Assembly: GCA_964036195.1 (NCBI GenBank)
Contig: OZ038459.1
Location: forward strand, 16,179,206 to 16,243,205
Length of the DNA: 64,000 bases
Source of the DNA: Sphaerolaimus hirsutus
Lineage: Eukaryota > Nematoda > Chromadorea > Monhysterida > Sphaerolaimidae
Direction of reading: 5' to 3'
In this document: piece by piece, positions 41,401 through 51,600 of the stretch
Layout of the letters: each line of letters starts with the position of its first letter
Numbering within the stretch: position 1 is the first letter of the stretch
The notes under the pieces: model-generated
Database searches by the model: none
The model's input: only the letters and a program-made list of their open reading frames with translations
Told to the model about the DNA's origin: nothing
Translations under genes and position numbers: made by a program

Positions 41401-43658
41401 AAGAGGGTCGCCCATTTATTTTGCACACGGACGCTTCGCGCAGTGGCTTGGGTGCGGTTTTGAGTCAAATGGACGATGCGGGCCGCCATCGCGTGGTCGC
41501 TTATGGTAGTTGCGCATTAAAAGGTGCGGAGAAACGTTACAATACCACGGAATTGGAATGTTTAGCTATTGTCTGGTCGTTGAAATACTGGAAACATTAT
41601 TTAACACAGCAAGAAGTGATTATTGTAACGGATCATCGTACGCTTACATGGGCACTGGAAAACCGTTCTGAGAACCCTCGTTTAGACAAGTGGTATGTGT
41701 TTTTAATGGCTTACCAACCTAAGATCATTTTTAAGCGTGGTAGTGAGAATAGTGTGGCGGATGCGTTGTCGCGTATTGCCGAGTCGGTTAATTTCCATAA
41801 GTGGACTGAGGATCATTTACAAGGTAAATTCGACCCCGAAGAGGTACCCGCCGGTATCTGCCCCCTGTCCACTTTTACTGATAAGTGGCAAGCGCACCCG
41901 TTGAACCAACCTGAGCCCGATTTGTCTGAATATTCTGCCGTTGAGATTACGAAAATTTCTGACAAAATTCACTACGAATGGTACCCCCCGCTCGGTGTAG
42001 GCCATATCCAATCCTTGGATAATATACCTCACCCAGCTAATCAAGATAGAACACCGAAAGCGAACACCCCCTCAATTTTCGAAGCTAAGTCCACCCCCAT
42101 CGAACGATTTAACATGACCGGTAAGGATGTCGATGTAATCCGCGATGCAGGTCTCGCGATAGACGGTATCGTGGGTTCTACGCTAGAATCTGTCGCTGAG
42201 GAAACCCAAAAATTTTGGCAACGGATTATAAAAGGTCAGGAAGATGACCCCGATACTCAGTCCATTAAGTTATTTTTGACCACTAGGCAATACACAAAAC
42301 ATGCGCGCTTCAATACTTGGTTAGATCGCAATTATACTGGGTTTTGTGTGGCGCATGATGTATTGTGGTTTATGGGAAATGCTAGTCGTCGTGCGTGTTT
42401 GGTGGTTCCAATAGAAATTACTTCAGAACTTTGCGAAAGGTTTCATTCCTGGGGACACCCAGCTGGTCTCAAGTTGTCCATGTGGCTAAGAATTTACTTT
42501 TGGTGGTTCACACTGACCATGGACGCTCATCGTGCTGTGGATAAATGTCTGGAGTGCGCCACTAGGACAGGGCAGGGTCGTAAACGTCTCAACCCGCTCA
42601 CTCCTATTTCAGTGGTGGCAGAACCATTTTTCCGTATCCATATGGACGTCCTAAAAATGCCAATGTCGCAAAATGGTTTTCAGTACGTATTGGTCTTGCA
42701 AGATGCTTTTACGAAATACCCTTGTGCGTACGCTCTTCGATTAAAAGACGCGGAAACGGTGGCGTACCATTTTATGCAATTTGTTTCAGATCATGGTGTC
42801 CCACGAGTACTTGTAACTGACAACGGTTCGGAATTTTGCAATGCAATTTTACATGGGTTGACACAATTTTGGGGAACAGACCATCGCAAGACCACTGTGT
42901 ACCGTCCACAAGCGAATGCTTTAGTAGAGCGTTTCAATCGTACTTTGTTAGATATGCTGGCAAAAATGTGCACTCTGCGCCCTACTGACTGGGATGAGTG
43001 GCTTGCCCCTGCCCTGTACTGGTATAGAGCCATACCTCATGCAAGTACTGGTGAATCTCCGCACTTTTTGGCAACGGGTCGCGACATGCCGCTTCCGGGC
43101 GACACGTCGTTTTTGGAAACGTCACAACTCGTGTATAATGAACATCCAAAATACCATGAGCGGATTGTCCAGTATACGCGCGAGGCTTGGAAAATTGCCA
43201 AAGAGTTGATCGATTTGGCGCAAGCACACCAAAAAGTGCAGTATGATAAGAAATGTAAGCCTCTGACTTTTGAAGTAGGGCAGCGTGTGTGGTACTTAGC
43301 AGAAGGTGTCGTGACTGGTCCTGCGTATAAACTTGCCCGTCCGTACATCGGTCCTTATCGCATTTTAGAGCTAAAAGGGAAGACAGCCAAAATTAAACGC
43401 ATCGACCAATGCGATGCGGCAGCAATTCGTGTTAATCTGGATAAGCTGCTTCCGGTAAAGGATTCGGTAGCTTCTGGTGCGATTTGGACCGGTCGCGCAC
43501 TGCGCAAGGTGCGTGAGGTCCCCTTGGAGAGCGAACTGCCGACACATGATGCTTCTGGTGAAAAAGCTGACACTGGTGTGACGCCTGGCGACAAGCCACT
43601 GTCAGATGATGGCATGGTACTCAGAAGTGGTAATCGTGTGCGCGCTAATTCAAAATAA
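32448..43658 (+). CDS. Gag-Pol polyprotein of the giant retroelement, 3,736 codons
   Basis: A single open frame. Residues 1-298 lie in the LTR and are Cys/Arg-rich and novel. Residues about 299-1600 are a long, unrecognised N-terminal extension with low-complexity parts. A heptad region (near 1530-1570) precedes a retrotransposon capsid-like domain (about 1600-1760) and two zinc knuckles, CDKCKMPGHTTEEC and CFKCNKPGHFSREC (about 1908-1957). Aspartic protease LADTGAELSAIP (about 2294). RT with LCVDYRRVN (2743) and YLDD (2847). RNase H with HTDAS (2991). Integrase with an HxxxH...CxxC finger (about 3333), catalytic D, D, E at HMDVL, TDNGSEF and VERFNRT, and a GPY/F module (GPYRILE). The order PR-RT-RH-IN defines Ty3/Gypsy. 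Gag and Pol share one frame, so no frameshift is needed. The ATG follows 680 nt of predicted leader. All catalytic motifs look intact. Confidence 0.95.
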   Translation: MMEVAFICLHSSDVQLSVFEAWANLVSVSESAPSSEGFWEVEDLEMGPVFDSFEPVSEMFQIQRRATYAEKVQGAGDFVVDSVLPNGEVVCDASQQWLLDHLIIEPTFIEPGICGVSEKTAERLKKTVQPRNLWYLVGKRGKLQPHVIRRKLLQFARPDFVSCGNQVDRKAQKPTSFGVARSKGTKLVKFGRQGSRARGKRRACRAIVDRPVDIMPFVELSELCDYLVGVLPSFVVPRVQKAVKSPVRCCTFGVIRQDGLHERIVESSDGSGHCPRCCYLAHNGIRSEVAVPGGPLYYIGGPTSGHGTVLHPPFTPPSHRTHSHPPRVQGVVFQLSPMLPCTYWNHKCWLLRKHFERLKCVSRAYYRLISWHTAPSMLQQSQISKFEGLRYTMPWRRFLIRILKFPKNFSCPASVNCQFKTFETVDGEPELCQSCEKYVTTDYSYDSFDYQYLYLSVDDGAPWSFDDLEQSTVLSSSPCASIDTDSLKCQTYVSGIVGQCQFEHDVDLAAGQYSYLPADDGVSGSSDDFEFSTEWSLSSHASIDSDSLKCQTDVSGIVGHGQFEHSVDLAASQPSTLDDSTCDTDVALEHVCSTTLSAAQSFQTVFIEDSLNSFEIIDDYMADPAALSGAHTTPDANDNYMVHAADINMLQYNSSLGVVTRRRGNSNQQSFFELDGRERARPVGQWASTSRHGVTCSDVGDSVGSQGRMSDLATPAYTAEPGMSYVNESRDTVLRRPHEEFPHATSSPCLSIQSPSRPPTSVCDLSTPVKPPPSNPVNSPQPQPFTGLVRQHRELLTNNQSEIDTMISPLQQACEPTKLWDHLKPSDQCIGDVLQPFEKLLSELDPEINKLDQLLFDLATVTSSDPSQQTTLDNVTSALMTLRTWSQAMLPFRGSLQDSIDRTLSVHLKPRVDSLAGDLQSLLSNFCADANALTKPPADVSTLAQRQANQQVLAASDPGPARPQSRAYPVQCALAFVQSVLLVSAQSARDWTTLRSQIQSKSTAGVFGLENKGVSQTVRAAALRSLTEAWVYLDVHRTGFSTYMPLLGTLPETARYAMAQFHGCIAEGIRLNHAFADILPEIKRQVNGSIARKTRKELLAHLGNTLDSARDLLCRLENLDFAQYNALCAVHIGRVSDRCTPQKCRLVCQNLLNNIGFGLDWLHQLRGKTPVSTPKPQPSRVLEPHQSTHQPSMYTTPLNRSISTLPPAWNNVLVAHLMSPDPMRRLATHQWPPDPSIKVQTDPPRIVLTDLSMHAWVEPVGPEFSVGPVAELDVKTTWVGRILPTVGIMDTPWAIIDPRNTDLVRAYSKLLIAAYFESEYIFQLVFRYGWFPDSLLTAFQRCAFLVQKLVDTLDRSIKHGETVGITDTYPLPEQYHINGRFLYKLASDARRDYTQVGANYNKLARRYGAVPVHTTPMLPIDRNNRFEHSRRRLQLPTAQNAHSQMVRVTNSGSYDANVDMIQPDDVGTRDNQYDFLLSHQGYQQPDSAGGAPVPAAVQAPQRLYHMGHQHTGRLSVPPAHPSSSVAPTSALDQLKSEMDQKYANMRDQMEAMNANMRALLDQRRAQSRAQPQVSQPNVSNDPPSTTTSSDEDLAKRIKKLKMLGCPMFSGKTSVDVSQWLAQFTAKCKICKIASDEEMALTLAAVLEHDAATLCYGQPQEVQTSFSKLESALKAHFGQAKHVLATCRAITLMNWKPNDTIDTVRRRLMTESAQLKNVNHSERELRMIEGFLHALGQHNSELRQLVELNSAALESFDKLIQHAKVAQQSLENRKLEQDRSAKDTEFKRMRDELSQLRQQMSSARMGDNRQQLGGGMLAGQRPMFRPPMDMRQNPRFAFPAPQAQPSAQPPFNAQRMPFRPQRDIPPMRLPPAVQGPRFAPRPTVDVGPPVVAIDKPGRQPPNAYKSYFCDKCKMPGHTTEECGRRATGPTSSGPAPAQTPREPLKCFKCNKPGHFSRECPENTPAQNVNELYAQYDIIPDDQIGYTDLQDDLVDGVADPNDLQGYYNEYPSETMHQYQYDYSDMVPPETDALAEEENDVRVNFLGSCPELYNHSDSTPISYFDVCVTQWVDTSTTEPKGAAPKCQAYVPGTARALSDSVTGRRPTVSFCKTLTGVPQVDHVCDSIPHPSIPEIRIQSCEPDQTSALAVTTQKSQAYAPGIRDIASTDDLEHVVLSSPKGAQVQTQTSTWTPSINMFRPINPATHTSVVAALDLSTSDAGRETCRDRRKYYWEQLSPDLGVKRMEYQCNAAQVVVTEPLGARLQSGKMTRPKHTVRDLITPSIYHRAVIQGVGPYLVLADTGAELSAIPVSLLEQIESLSGKCLDRRIFQLEKPLVCKGYTGHKHTLLYSIQLTVSIGTETRRINFAISFEGTQCIIGIGDYAKFWFLPICPGACMTRPVMHSNKRYLIPGDEPCLLYEGEIPYVDTGLRTGAIAKSGENIPEAIERVQSSNIYTVGSLLEPYLTPKTDVNRLCSSSPVPYFSPSKGTGAVGVVATENWVCPPRSVSYVPAELTGDPQEILTTVLFSPHAHFSENFENTLLPLENGNELFVPFANHSDKEMVLFACQSLGWAEEVVVEPTNDFHMNELAVEFADVWWQTVQTPLCKALCEANLASTHVEPPEDPVITAQSPPETRLHQLGKILDEGVLSHLPLEKQQVLRDWLLERHHIFSLSDFDMGDTGDIIYHPIETGNSPPIQQKVRRLAIGLRKEVERQVQLWLKLGIIEPSVSPWASPIVPVRKKNGALRLCVDYRRVNLVTKRDCFALPNCADLIDMAGLVHPQYFSSLDLASGYLQMRIDPRDIPKTAFTSHVGLFQYKFMPFGLVNAPASFSRLIANVLAGLDPDRVHFYLDDVLVCAETEERMYSLLDDVFARFDRYTLKVGIKKCEFFKERVNFLGCVLTREGIEMQQSKITTIQNYPVPVTTKEIRRFLGMCSFYRRWVEGFSFITRPLHLKIQGAKTTWDDECQAAFEELKKRLVEGPILAYPKEGRPFILHTDASRSGLGAVLSQMDDAGRHRVVAYGSCALKGAEKRYNTTELECLAIVWSLKYWKHYLTQQEVIIVTDHRTLTWALENRSENPRLDKWYVFLMAYQPKIIFKRGSENSVADALSRIAESVNFHKWTEDHLQGKFDPEEVPAGICPLSTFTDKWQAHPLNQPEPDLSEYSAVEITKISDKIHYEWYPPLGVGHIQSLDNIPHPANQDRTPKANTPSIFEAKSTPIERFNMTGKDVDVIRDAGLAIDGIVGSTLESVAEETQKFWQRIIKGQEDDPDTQSIKLFLTTRQYTKHARFNTWLDRNYTGFCVAHDVLWFMGNASRRACLVVPIEITSELCERFHSWGHPAGLKLSMWLRIYFWWFTLTMDAHRAVDKCLECATRTGQGRKRLNPLTPISVVAEPFFRIHMDVLKMPMSQNGFQYVLVLQDAFTKYPCAYALRLKDAETVAYHFMQFVSDHGVPRVLVTDNGSEFCNAILHGLTQFWGTDHRKTTVYRPQANALVERFNRTLLDMLAKMCTLRPTDWDEWLAPALYWYRAIPHASTGESPHFLATGRDMPLPGDTSFLETSQLVYNEHPKYHERIVQYTREAWKIAKELIDLAQAHQKVQYDKKCKPLTFEVGQRVWYLAEGVVTGPAYKLARPYIGPYRILELKGKTAKIKRIDQCDAAAIRVNLDKLLPVKDSVASGAIWTGRALRKVREVPLESELPTHDASGEKADTGVTPGDKPLSDDGMVLRSGNRVRANSK
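32958..32986 (+). other. RNA hairpin motif, copy 5 (LTR, in gag), short variant
   Basis: CTC-GAAG/CTTC-GAG stem, loop CCTACGTC, within the LTR-encoded part of gag. Confidence 0.6.
33344..33356 (+). other. Primer-binding site, tRNA-Gln type
   Basis: TGGAGGTCCCACC immediately after the 5' LTR is complementary to the 3' end expected for an invertebrate tRNA-Gln (…GGTGGGACCT plus CCA). Complementarity stops after 13 nt. It lies inside the gag reading frame and is translated. Confidence 0.7.
33891..33951 (+). other. RNA hairpin motif, copy 6 (in gag)
   Basis: Outer ATTGA/TCAAT, ACTG/CAGT and CAC/GTG; inner CCAGA/TCTGG. Translated as KCQTYVSGIVG. Confidence 0.85.
34073..34135 (+). other. RNA hairpin motif, copy 7 (in gag)
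   Basis: Outer AATTGAC/GTCAATT and CAC/GTG; loop CCGACG, one base from consensus. Probably a local duplicate of copy 6. Confidence 0.85.
38667..38740 (+). other. RNA hairpin motif, copy 8 (in gag)
   Basis: Outer ACTGAG/CTCAGT, GCGC/GCGC and GCC/GGC; inner CCAGG/CCTGG. Lies after the zinc knuckles. Confidence 0.8.
38880..38938 (+). other. RNA hairpin motif, copy 9 (in gag)
   Basis: Outer CTCGCG/CGCGAG and CACG/CGTG; inner CCCA/TGGG; loop region CCTACG. Confidence 0.9.
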
Positions 43659-43774
43659 GACACCCTGGAAGTTATAATTTTAAGTAACAAGTAACATATG
43701 TGAGACCGTAGTTTAAGTTTCTCTCTTGTCTAAGTTTCGTTTTAGTTTTCAAACAACCTGTGGTTAGACCACGC

Positions 43775-43830
43775 AAGGGGGGAGGAGTGTGATGCCAGAG
43801 GTCCGGTATAGTATGTAATCTTTTATATGT
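43775..43830 (+). other. Internal polypurine tract with LTR-border-like sequence
   Basis: AAGGGGGGAGGAG, then TGTGATGCC and GGTATAGTATGTAAT. The same three blocks stand at 56205-56274, where they span the real start of the 3' LTR. It directly follows pol, where the 3' LTR of a normal Ty3/Gypsy element would begin. Confidence 0.75.
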
Positions 43831-45677
43831 AGTAACTTTTTTTATGTAACTTTCCTTTTATGTAATTTTTCACGGAATTGTTATACGTAATCTTTTTATG
43901 CAACTTCTTTATGTAATTCCTCTTAACGCCTTTCAAAAAAAAAATTTTGATATCTTCTCTTGGATTTGTATGATACCATTGGCATCATAACCCAACCATT
44001 GAGCATGTTGCTAACACCTCTGTATGAACATGTCTCTATAAATCTTTAATAGTCAGGTTGGAAGTAACGTGTCCTAGGTGTCGACCACAGGCACCGGGAA
44101 ACGTCTTGCTACTGCATCTTTATACATTTTACTTCGTTCATGTGGGTTATCTTGTTGCGTGATATAGGACACCTTGTAGATTATTACGGGTGAGTAAAGA
44201 AAAGTTGCACCTCCTCAAAAGATCGTGAGGCCCAGCTAAAAAGATTGTCGCTTCCACATCTAGGCTGTGTGAGTGGTATACTTAAGTTGTTGGGAACACG
44301 GTAGTGATGCAAAAGGTGAGAGCATATTTTTGTGAGGTCGCTTGGGTGCTGCGGTGTCCTCAATGCGCGAGAGACACGTGCTTGCTCGTGTCTCTTGCCC
44401 ATCGAGGACAGACGTTGTCATCGGCAGTTTGAGAAGTGGCCGTCTGAGTGAGACTCTCCATGCATGTTGATTGTCCGTACCCACGGCTATTATTTACCAC
44501 TGTCCGTTCATTGTCTGAAAGCGCTCAGCTGGTAGTGCATTAACACCACCCTACTCACTCTTGTGATTCCTGTGTCCTCTTAACCATTGTCCAACTCGCA
44601 TGTGATTATAACCTTGTCTTTTAAACAGTATGAAGACGTGCCGTGTGGGGCGCGCGTTATAAGTTGCTGATGACCCTAAAGTCCCAAGCCTACGTCCCTG
44701 GGATTGGGTCTATCAGCCACTCTTGCGCCTCTTGTGAATTATGATTCTAACTTGCGCTCTGGGTAAAAAAAATATTCACCCACGTTACGGAGAAAAGATC
44801 ATCTCCGTCTTGATTGAGCCCCACCACGTTCTTATTACCCCGTTCGCCTTAGACCGCGCCCCATAGGTCTCCACCGCGGACTCGTTAGACAACCTGACAC
44901 CCAATTTTTGTATTTAAAGTTGTAACCTCCCCAAGCGCGGTAGTTTGCTTTGGCCCGCTGCACTTAGTGAGATAAGCGCTGCTTCCCTGCTACCTTTTGC
45001 ACCTTTTTTATTGCATACAACTTCTGACAAAAACCCCTCTCAACACAGACTTGGGTACAAAACTTTCCCGCCCTTGCACCCGGCCCGTAATCCTATTTTT
45101 TTCGGAGGGCGACTTCGCCCGCTACCAGCTTCCCCCCGCTTTATTGTACTTCGTGGCCATTTGGGCGTGCTAGTCGCTGTCTTTTGCCTTTTTGGTGAGT
45201 GGACACGATTACCCTTGTGAAGACCTGTCATGTTGGGAGGTGTATCGATGTTAGCCCTTTGATCACAGATTGTGTCGGCAGTGGCTCGCTGAGCGCCTTC
45301 CATTTTGCTGCCTCCAGTTCTGTTGTTAAGGTGACTTATTTACTGTTGTCGTGCAATAATTCAGTGCGATGTAGCCGGTAGTGGGAATAGTGTGAACCAT
45401 CAGTTTTGAACACCGCAGTGTCTTCTCGATCGTGCAACGCGCGCACGTTTGCGATCGACGCGCGGCTCGTTTTCGCCGTGCTCCGGTCAGGTTGGGACCA
45501 CTGGTTGTGTGCCCCTGGAAGTCGTGGTGTGATTATAATTGTTATGTGTTTTTGTTGAAATTTAATTCTTCTGCACATTCCCTGTTTTTTTTCTTCGCGT
45601 GAGTTTTAATGTTGTAAACGTTTGTTGAAAGTTTTGATCCTGGTAGAAAACTTGTTTTGTTTTGAGGGCGCGTTAGA
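43831..45677 (+). other. Cargo region, non-coding leader
   Basis: Begins with degenerate TATGTAATY repeats (43813-43920), contains one hairpin motif (44666-44717) and a separate AGAGACACG/CGTGTCTCT hairpin near 44370-44400. No ORF with coding character before 45678. Confidence 0.6.
44666..44717 (+). other. RNA hairpin motif, copy 10
   Basis: Outer GCTGAT/ATCAGC and ACCC/GGGT, inner CCCA/TGGG, loop region CCTACG. One of the cleanest copies. Confidence 0.92.
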
Positions 45678-48600
45678 ATGGCACAAGCGCACGCTTCTAC
45701 TTCTGTATATAACGACGACGGTGTGTTGTGGGACGTACTTCACAGAGACGGCGTAATTTGCCGCAGTCTGAGCACGTTGGATAGTCCCGACTCGGTAAGC
45801 GTGTCGTCGACGGTGTTCGAGTTGGGGGATCATATCGCCAACTTTTCACCGACCGCGTTCGAAGAGACCTTGAACAGTGGCAACCACCGGTTACTAGACC
45901 AGGCCCTGCTTAAAGACGCCAATGCGTTCCTCCGCACCTGCAATTTGCCCACTCTTAGCGACGTGCCAAACCGCCTCTGTGAAGTGCTGACCTTTAGTGC
46001 CGCTAGGGGTTTGCCTCCGAAATTGTTTGTGACACCGCGGCGCAGCAATGACTGGCGCCTAGCTGGCGTGGACGTGACGGGGCGCCAATTAGCCGAGCAG
46101 ATGTTGACCGCCGTGCGGAACCATGCGTCAACCATCAGAAGCGCCAAAAGAGAGGTCGTGGCGGCAGTCGCGACCTTTATACCGGAAATGTTTCTGTACC
46201 CCGTAAATGAACCGGGTAGACAGCGGTTCGGATTCCGGAGCCTCTTGGATTACACACCGGAGGATCCTTTTGATGGTTGGATGCATACGCGTTCCGCGTT
46301 TGTGCGGAAATTCAAACAGATTTGGGCGTGTCATCCTGGCGATCCCATCGTGCAAGTTTTCATTCAGAATGCCAGACAACTGGAGAACCTGGGTGATTAT
46401 TTGCCCACAGTGGGACAGGACCAGCCCAAAGCTATTTCAATTTCGCTCGGCTATAAGAGGCCCCGTGACAGTCGCGATAAAAATCCGTTTTTGGTGTCAT
46501 TGTGCTTTCCGAACCGCGTCGTGGTTCACGTTCCGATCGCCTTGTTGCGCTCCACCACGAATAATTGGACCCCTTTGGGTGGGAAATTGTTGTTTGCGTG
46601 GGGTGACCCCCGGGCTGTCCGGTTGTACGCGTCCGAGGCGGAGCGGGAAACCTTGATTGGAATGTCCGGTACACCGCCTCCTCCTTGTAACACCACCGGA
46701 ACCACCACAACCACCACACAGTGGTTGAGCTGTATTCCGGTGTTAGAAAAACTGTTGTTGACCACCGATGAACTTCGCGTGGAGCATAAAGACGATTGTA
46801 CCGACATTTCAGTTGAAGTGCTCGTTGCCGCCGCGTGGCAACTATTTTCCGGACAGACACTCAAATGCCCCATTGGTTCGAAACACACCCCAATCGATAC
46901 CGTGGAGGTCCAGGTGAACGACGCGTGGTTCGCAAACGCTTCGAGCCCCGCCCCTAGGGACCTCCCGGCTATCTTGGAGATCCAAGGGTATCGCGCGCAA
47001 ACAATTTTGGACCTGTTTATTTTCGCATGCTGGAATTCCATTCGATCCCCGGTGGCCCGGCCCATTGAGGCGGTCGACCACTTTCGTTCGATTAGCGACG
47101 ATGGGGGTACCGGGTTCATGCCGACACACCAACTGGATGTAGTCGGGCACAGACTCTCTCACAGACACCCGCCCAAACAGTTGCGCCGGTCGTCGAACGC
47201 CTTTTGCGAACGTAATCAGTGACCGGCGCCTTCGGATCTTCACCTGAACTGGCTGGAGGATCTGGTCATAACTTACCTGGGGAGAGTTCTGTACTGACTG
47301 TTGACAGATAGGTCACTGACGACGTGGACTTGGGCCCAGCGTGGTGGGATGCCCACGACTGGCCCTCAGTGGTGCAGGTGGTTGCAGGAGCTAAGGGATG
47401 TCTGGAGTTTTTCTGACGCGGCAGTCCGCATTTTGCAGCGCTTACGCGAAATTGTGCCGTGCGTATTGACCTCCATGTTGGCAAGTTATTTGGCCGCGGG
47501 GAGCCGGGCGACCCCAAAAATGCTGATTGTGCTCCTCCCGCAAATTTTTCAGTATGTCAACTGGTTCTTTTTAATGCTGATTAGAAGCGATGAGCCTTCT
47601 ATGGAAACTATGATGAGCGTGCACATCCGCGCCTTGTGGGGCGAATTGAAAATAGCCAGGTCGGTGACCCCGACTGATGGTGGCCCCCCTACTTTGGTGG
47701 TGGCGTTGGATTTGGAGCAGGATCGCGTTTTCGGGTCGACCGATGCCCCCATGAGCGCGCTTCGGTGGAAGTTAGCGGCGCCGCTATCGCCTGCCCTCAA
47801 AAGTTACACGCACTGCTTTCTGGAGTGGATGAATTACGCGCGCTTTCAACAACACCCAGACATCGCGTATAAGCCACAACCACACCCACTGCTGCCGGCC
47901 GACGCATATGCGCGCGCCACGTTTTTACTGTGGCAAGGCCCCGCCCCTTACCGCTATGATGAGCCGGAGTTGGAGTTCGATGAGGATTTGCCGAATCACC
48001 AGCTTCGTGGGTTACCGCGTATAGATCACGCGGCGGTGTATGGCGACGTTCGCGGCCGCCTTGAAGCGGTAGGTGAGGGTAGGCTCTATGACACCACCCC
48101 GTTAGCGACCGTGTTGGACTTTTCAGCAAGGACCAAATCATGCGGGCCAGTGCCGATGGCCAGTATCCACAACGCGAGTACCCACCCCCTTTTGCGTTGG
48201 CAAGTGCCCACCGTTCCCTGGGCTAGTCCGCGGTCGGACTTTGGGCGAATGCACGTTGGAGTGCCGCCCCTGCGAACTTTGAATAGCAGGTCGTGGTCGT
48301 TTTTGAACCACGGCCGCGGCGCTTGGGACACAGTTGCCGCCTCGGAAGGGGTGTTCTATTTGATGCCGCTGTGCGCCGGTACACTTTCGCCGCTACTCGC
48401 TTGCATGCACATTCTGCGACAAACGCACGCTCCGTCCGCAGACTTTCCGGCCCGCCTGTTAGCCACGGCGTGCGCAATGGCAAATGTGGAGTGGCTGGAT
48501 GTCGTCACGGGTAGAGCCGAGGTGCCTCGACGGTGCTGGCTCAGCACTCTGGCGATACATTATGGCATTCCGACCGTGTTGCTATACTCAGAAAACAGCA

Positions 48601-51600
48601 CGCCTCCGAACGCTTTTGGTGTTTACGGCCAGGGCACCCAGACCGCTCTGCATTGCCAGTGCGCTGTAGTCGTGGTGGTGGGCAACGATTGGTTTGTGCA
48701 TGACATTGAATTCGGGCAAGTGCGCTGCGTTTTCCCGCGCGGCCGCTGCACCGACTTGATCGAGACGCACATTCTCGACGAGGCGAATTTGCCCGAGGCG
48801 GACACCGCTCGTGTCAGCCGGAATTATGGCGACATCGCAGCCTATAATGGCGAGCCGCCTCAGGCGGACACTGTCGAGTGGAAGACGTGGGTGCTGGTGT
48901 GTCAACTGAACGGGATCTACTATGGGTGGGCAACGCCCCCAGTTGGCAAACTACTGCCCACGCTGGCCGCCGACATGTGCCCCCTTGAGAAAGCCCTGTT
49001 TGACCTGCAAGTCCAAGGGGCGCGGCTGGACGAAGTTGAGGCGCTAAACTACTTCCACGCCGTGATCATGCATGTCGGTCTGGTGGGAACACGCCTTGCG
49101 CGGCCGGAACAGCCGGCGGACATTGGTGCAACGCCGCTCGCCTCGCCATTCTGTTATTTTTACGATGAAACGAGCCGACTGGCGGTGCACATCATCTGCG
49201 GCTGGTGCCCGCGTGAGTGGACATCCCGCGCGATCGAACGGAACATGCGTATTTTTCAGCCATACAGCGAGCGCCCGCTACCCCCTGGTATTCCGGCCAA
49301 GTCGACCCTCGATAGGATCATAGCCGGCCAACAACTGGCGTACGAGCTGCGCGAGCAGTACTTCGCGGTGTTGCTAGGGGCACCCGCTTGTGAGCCCCAG
49401 GGGCGTGTCCAATTTGGTGCCTCCTTGCCCTACCAGCTAGCTCGCACACAACCAGCGCTGTCGTTCAATCAGATTCTGCAGGTTTTGCACTCTGTGAGAA
49501 GCCAAATTGCCCCACCGGAGCCGCAGGAGCCCTTACGGTTTGATGTCATCCACAATGCGGAGCATTCCCTCATGCGACGGGCTGACAATCAGGATCCCTC
49601 TGCAGACCCAATTGAGGAGGTTCGCACGAGCGGGACTCCTGACGGCAACCCCGTTCATACTTGGTTGACTAAGGTTTACCCGCATCACGGCTGCTTTGAC
49701 GACGGACGCCCCGTGGAGGACGTCGCGGGATTCCAGGGGGCGCAATATAGGTCGGCGCCTAACCGCCTGGTCAATTTCTTTTTCGACCCGCACAAGCGCC
49801 CCTTCACCCAGCTAGCTTCTGGCGTGCGCACGTGGGATGTCGGCCTGGTAGAGCCTCGTGCCTTGCCAGTCCCCGATGACCCCCGCCGGCGCATTTTGAA
49901 CCCTGACGAGTCGGCAGATGAAGGGATGTCCTCAGCCGCCCCTAGCGTAGTGGGACAGCTGGAAATTGTAGTCCCAATGGAGGTCGCGGCCGGCGAGGAG
50001 CAGTCCGATGCGGGTGTCTCGGCTGACCACGTTCCGGATAGCTGGTCCCAAGAGGTGGAAGCAGCGAACCGGGCCGAGGGCACCTACAGACTCCGCATCG
50101 TACCTCTTCAACCGGTGCGAAACCAGCTCGCTAAAGAAGTGTTTGAAAGCGCAACCGATGACAGAATTCGCGCTGTGGCGAGGGCGTTGCTTGGTCACGA
50201 CGACTCAGGGAACAAAGAGAGACTGGACGCGCTGGGTTTTTCTAAAACAGCGGTGTGGTCGTCGTTTGGCTTGGTTGATCCCTTAGAACCGGCAGCGTAT
50301 TTGGTGCCGGAACTGGGAGACGACCCCTTTGACGGTTTTGGACCGATCCCACTCCGCGACGCCTACGTGCCACCGGCTGCACTTATTCAGCCAGACGGTG
50401 ATGTCCAAGTGGCCCCGGTTAACCCGGCCGTGAATAGTTTTCACACTCACGAGCAGGGCCGGCGGTTCTTCCGCGAGCAAAATGTCCCGTACATTACGCT
50501 CGAAACAGGGTTGATTCTGGGTATTATGAACAGCACCCCGTATTTCTACTATGAGGTCCCTATTGAGGGCCGTATGATCGACGTTTGGCGCCGGGAGGCC
50601 TGGCTACCCATGACGCAGTACTGGGATGAGCTGCTTCCAGACCACATCACGCAGTTGTTTACCATTTTTCGCCAATATTACGCGGCGACAATGCAAGGGG
50701 AAGACGTTCGACCGTTCTTCAACTTGGGGACTAAACAACTGCAGTTAGTGCGGAATGCAGGGCTCCCACCTGCGGCGTCAGGGGAGGCCGAGTCGAATCA
50801 CTGGTTGACAAACGCGTTTGGGCCGGCTGAACGCGCGCGCTTAGTGGCCGTCGCGAGGACCAGAGGGCATTATAACCCTGATTGGTCCCCGCGACACCCG
50901 TTGAGGAGGGCCATGAGCGAGTGGCTCCAGCCGGAGCAAACGTACGCACCCGGTTGGGAGAGGTTACACGTCGAAAGCGTGCCCCTCCCACTCCGCCCCC
51001 TTTATGCTGAGATGCTTATGAGCCTCAGCTTGGACGAGTCTCGGTACACCTCTAATGCGGGACGCGCCTTGCCGTTCTTCCTTGACAGTTTTAGCGACAA
51101 ACCGCCCTTGACCTTGGAAGTGCCTGTGCCGCCCAATGTCTTCGCCGATTCGGAAGAAGTACTGCCTACCTTGCCAATAGGGCACCGCTATTTCGGTGGC
51201 GGTACGAACGTGTCACTGACTAGGTGCATCTTGAATTGGTTGTCGTTTTGGCGCAAACAGCGGGAACTCCTACACGTGTTGGTGCTGTCAAACGAACAGT
51301 GGGCGGCATACTGCGTGCGTTTCCCCGAAGCGCCACGAACTTGGGTCAGGTGGCAAGACCGACTTAGGCAGGCAAACCCGGACCAGCTGCGGGCTATGCT
51401 TGATGAGACTCAGGACGAGTTTACGGCCTTCTTGTTGCGCGCGAAGATCGTGTGTGCGACTGTTAAGAGACCCTCCGACCTTGTCTTGCAACCCGTGCTG
51501 AACACGTCTTTAGGTCGTTGGCTCGACTTTCGGTTGTATATCCTCCGGCTGCTGGCACTGGATGGGAGTCCCGGTTTGGGAAGACCGGACGTGCACGCAG

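Noticed and set aside
48290..48720. OTU/papain-like protease domain in the middle of the cargo protein
   Set aside because: A Cys followed by a distant His in hydrophobic contexts is suggestive, but I see no convincing catalytic motif; left unassigned.
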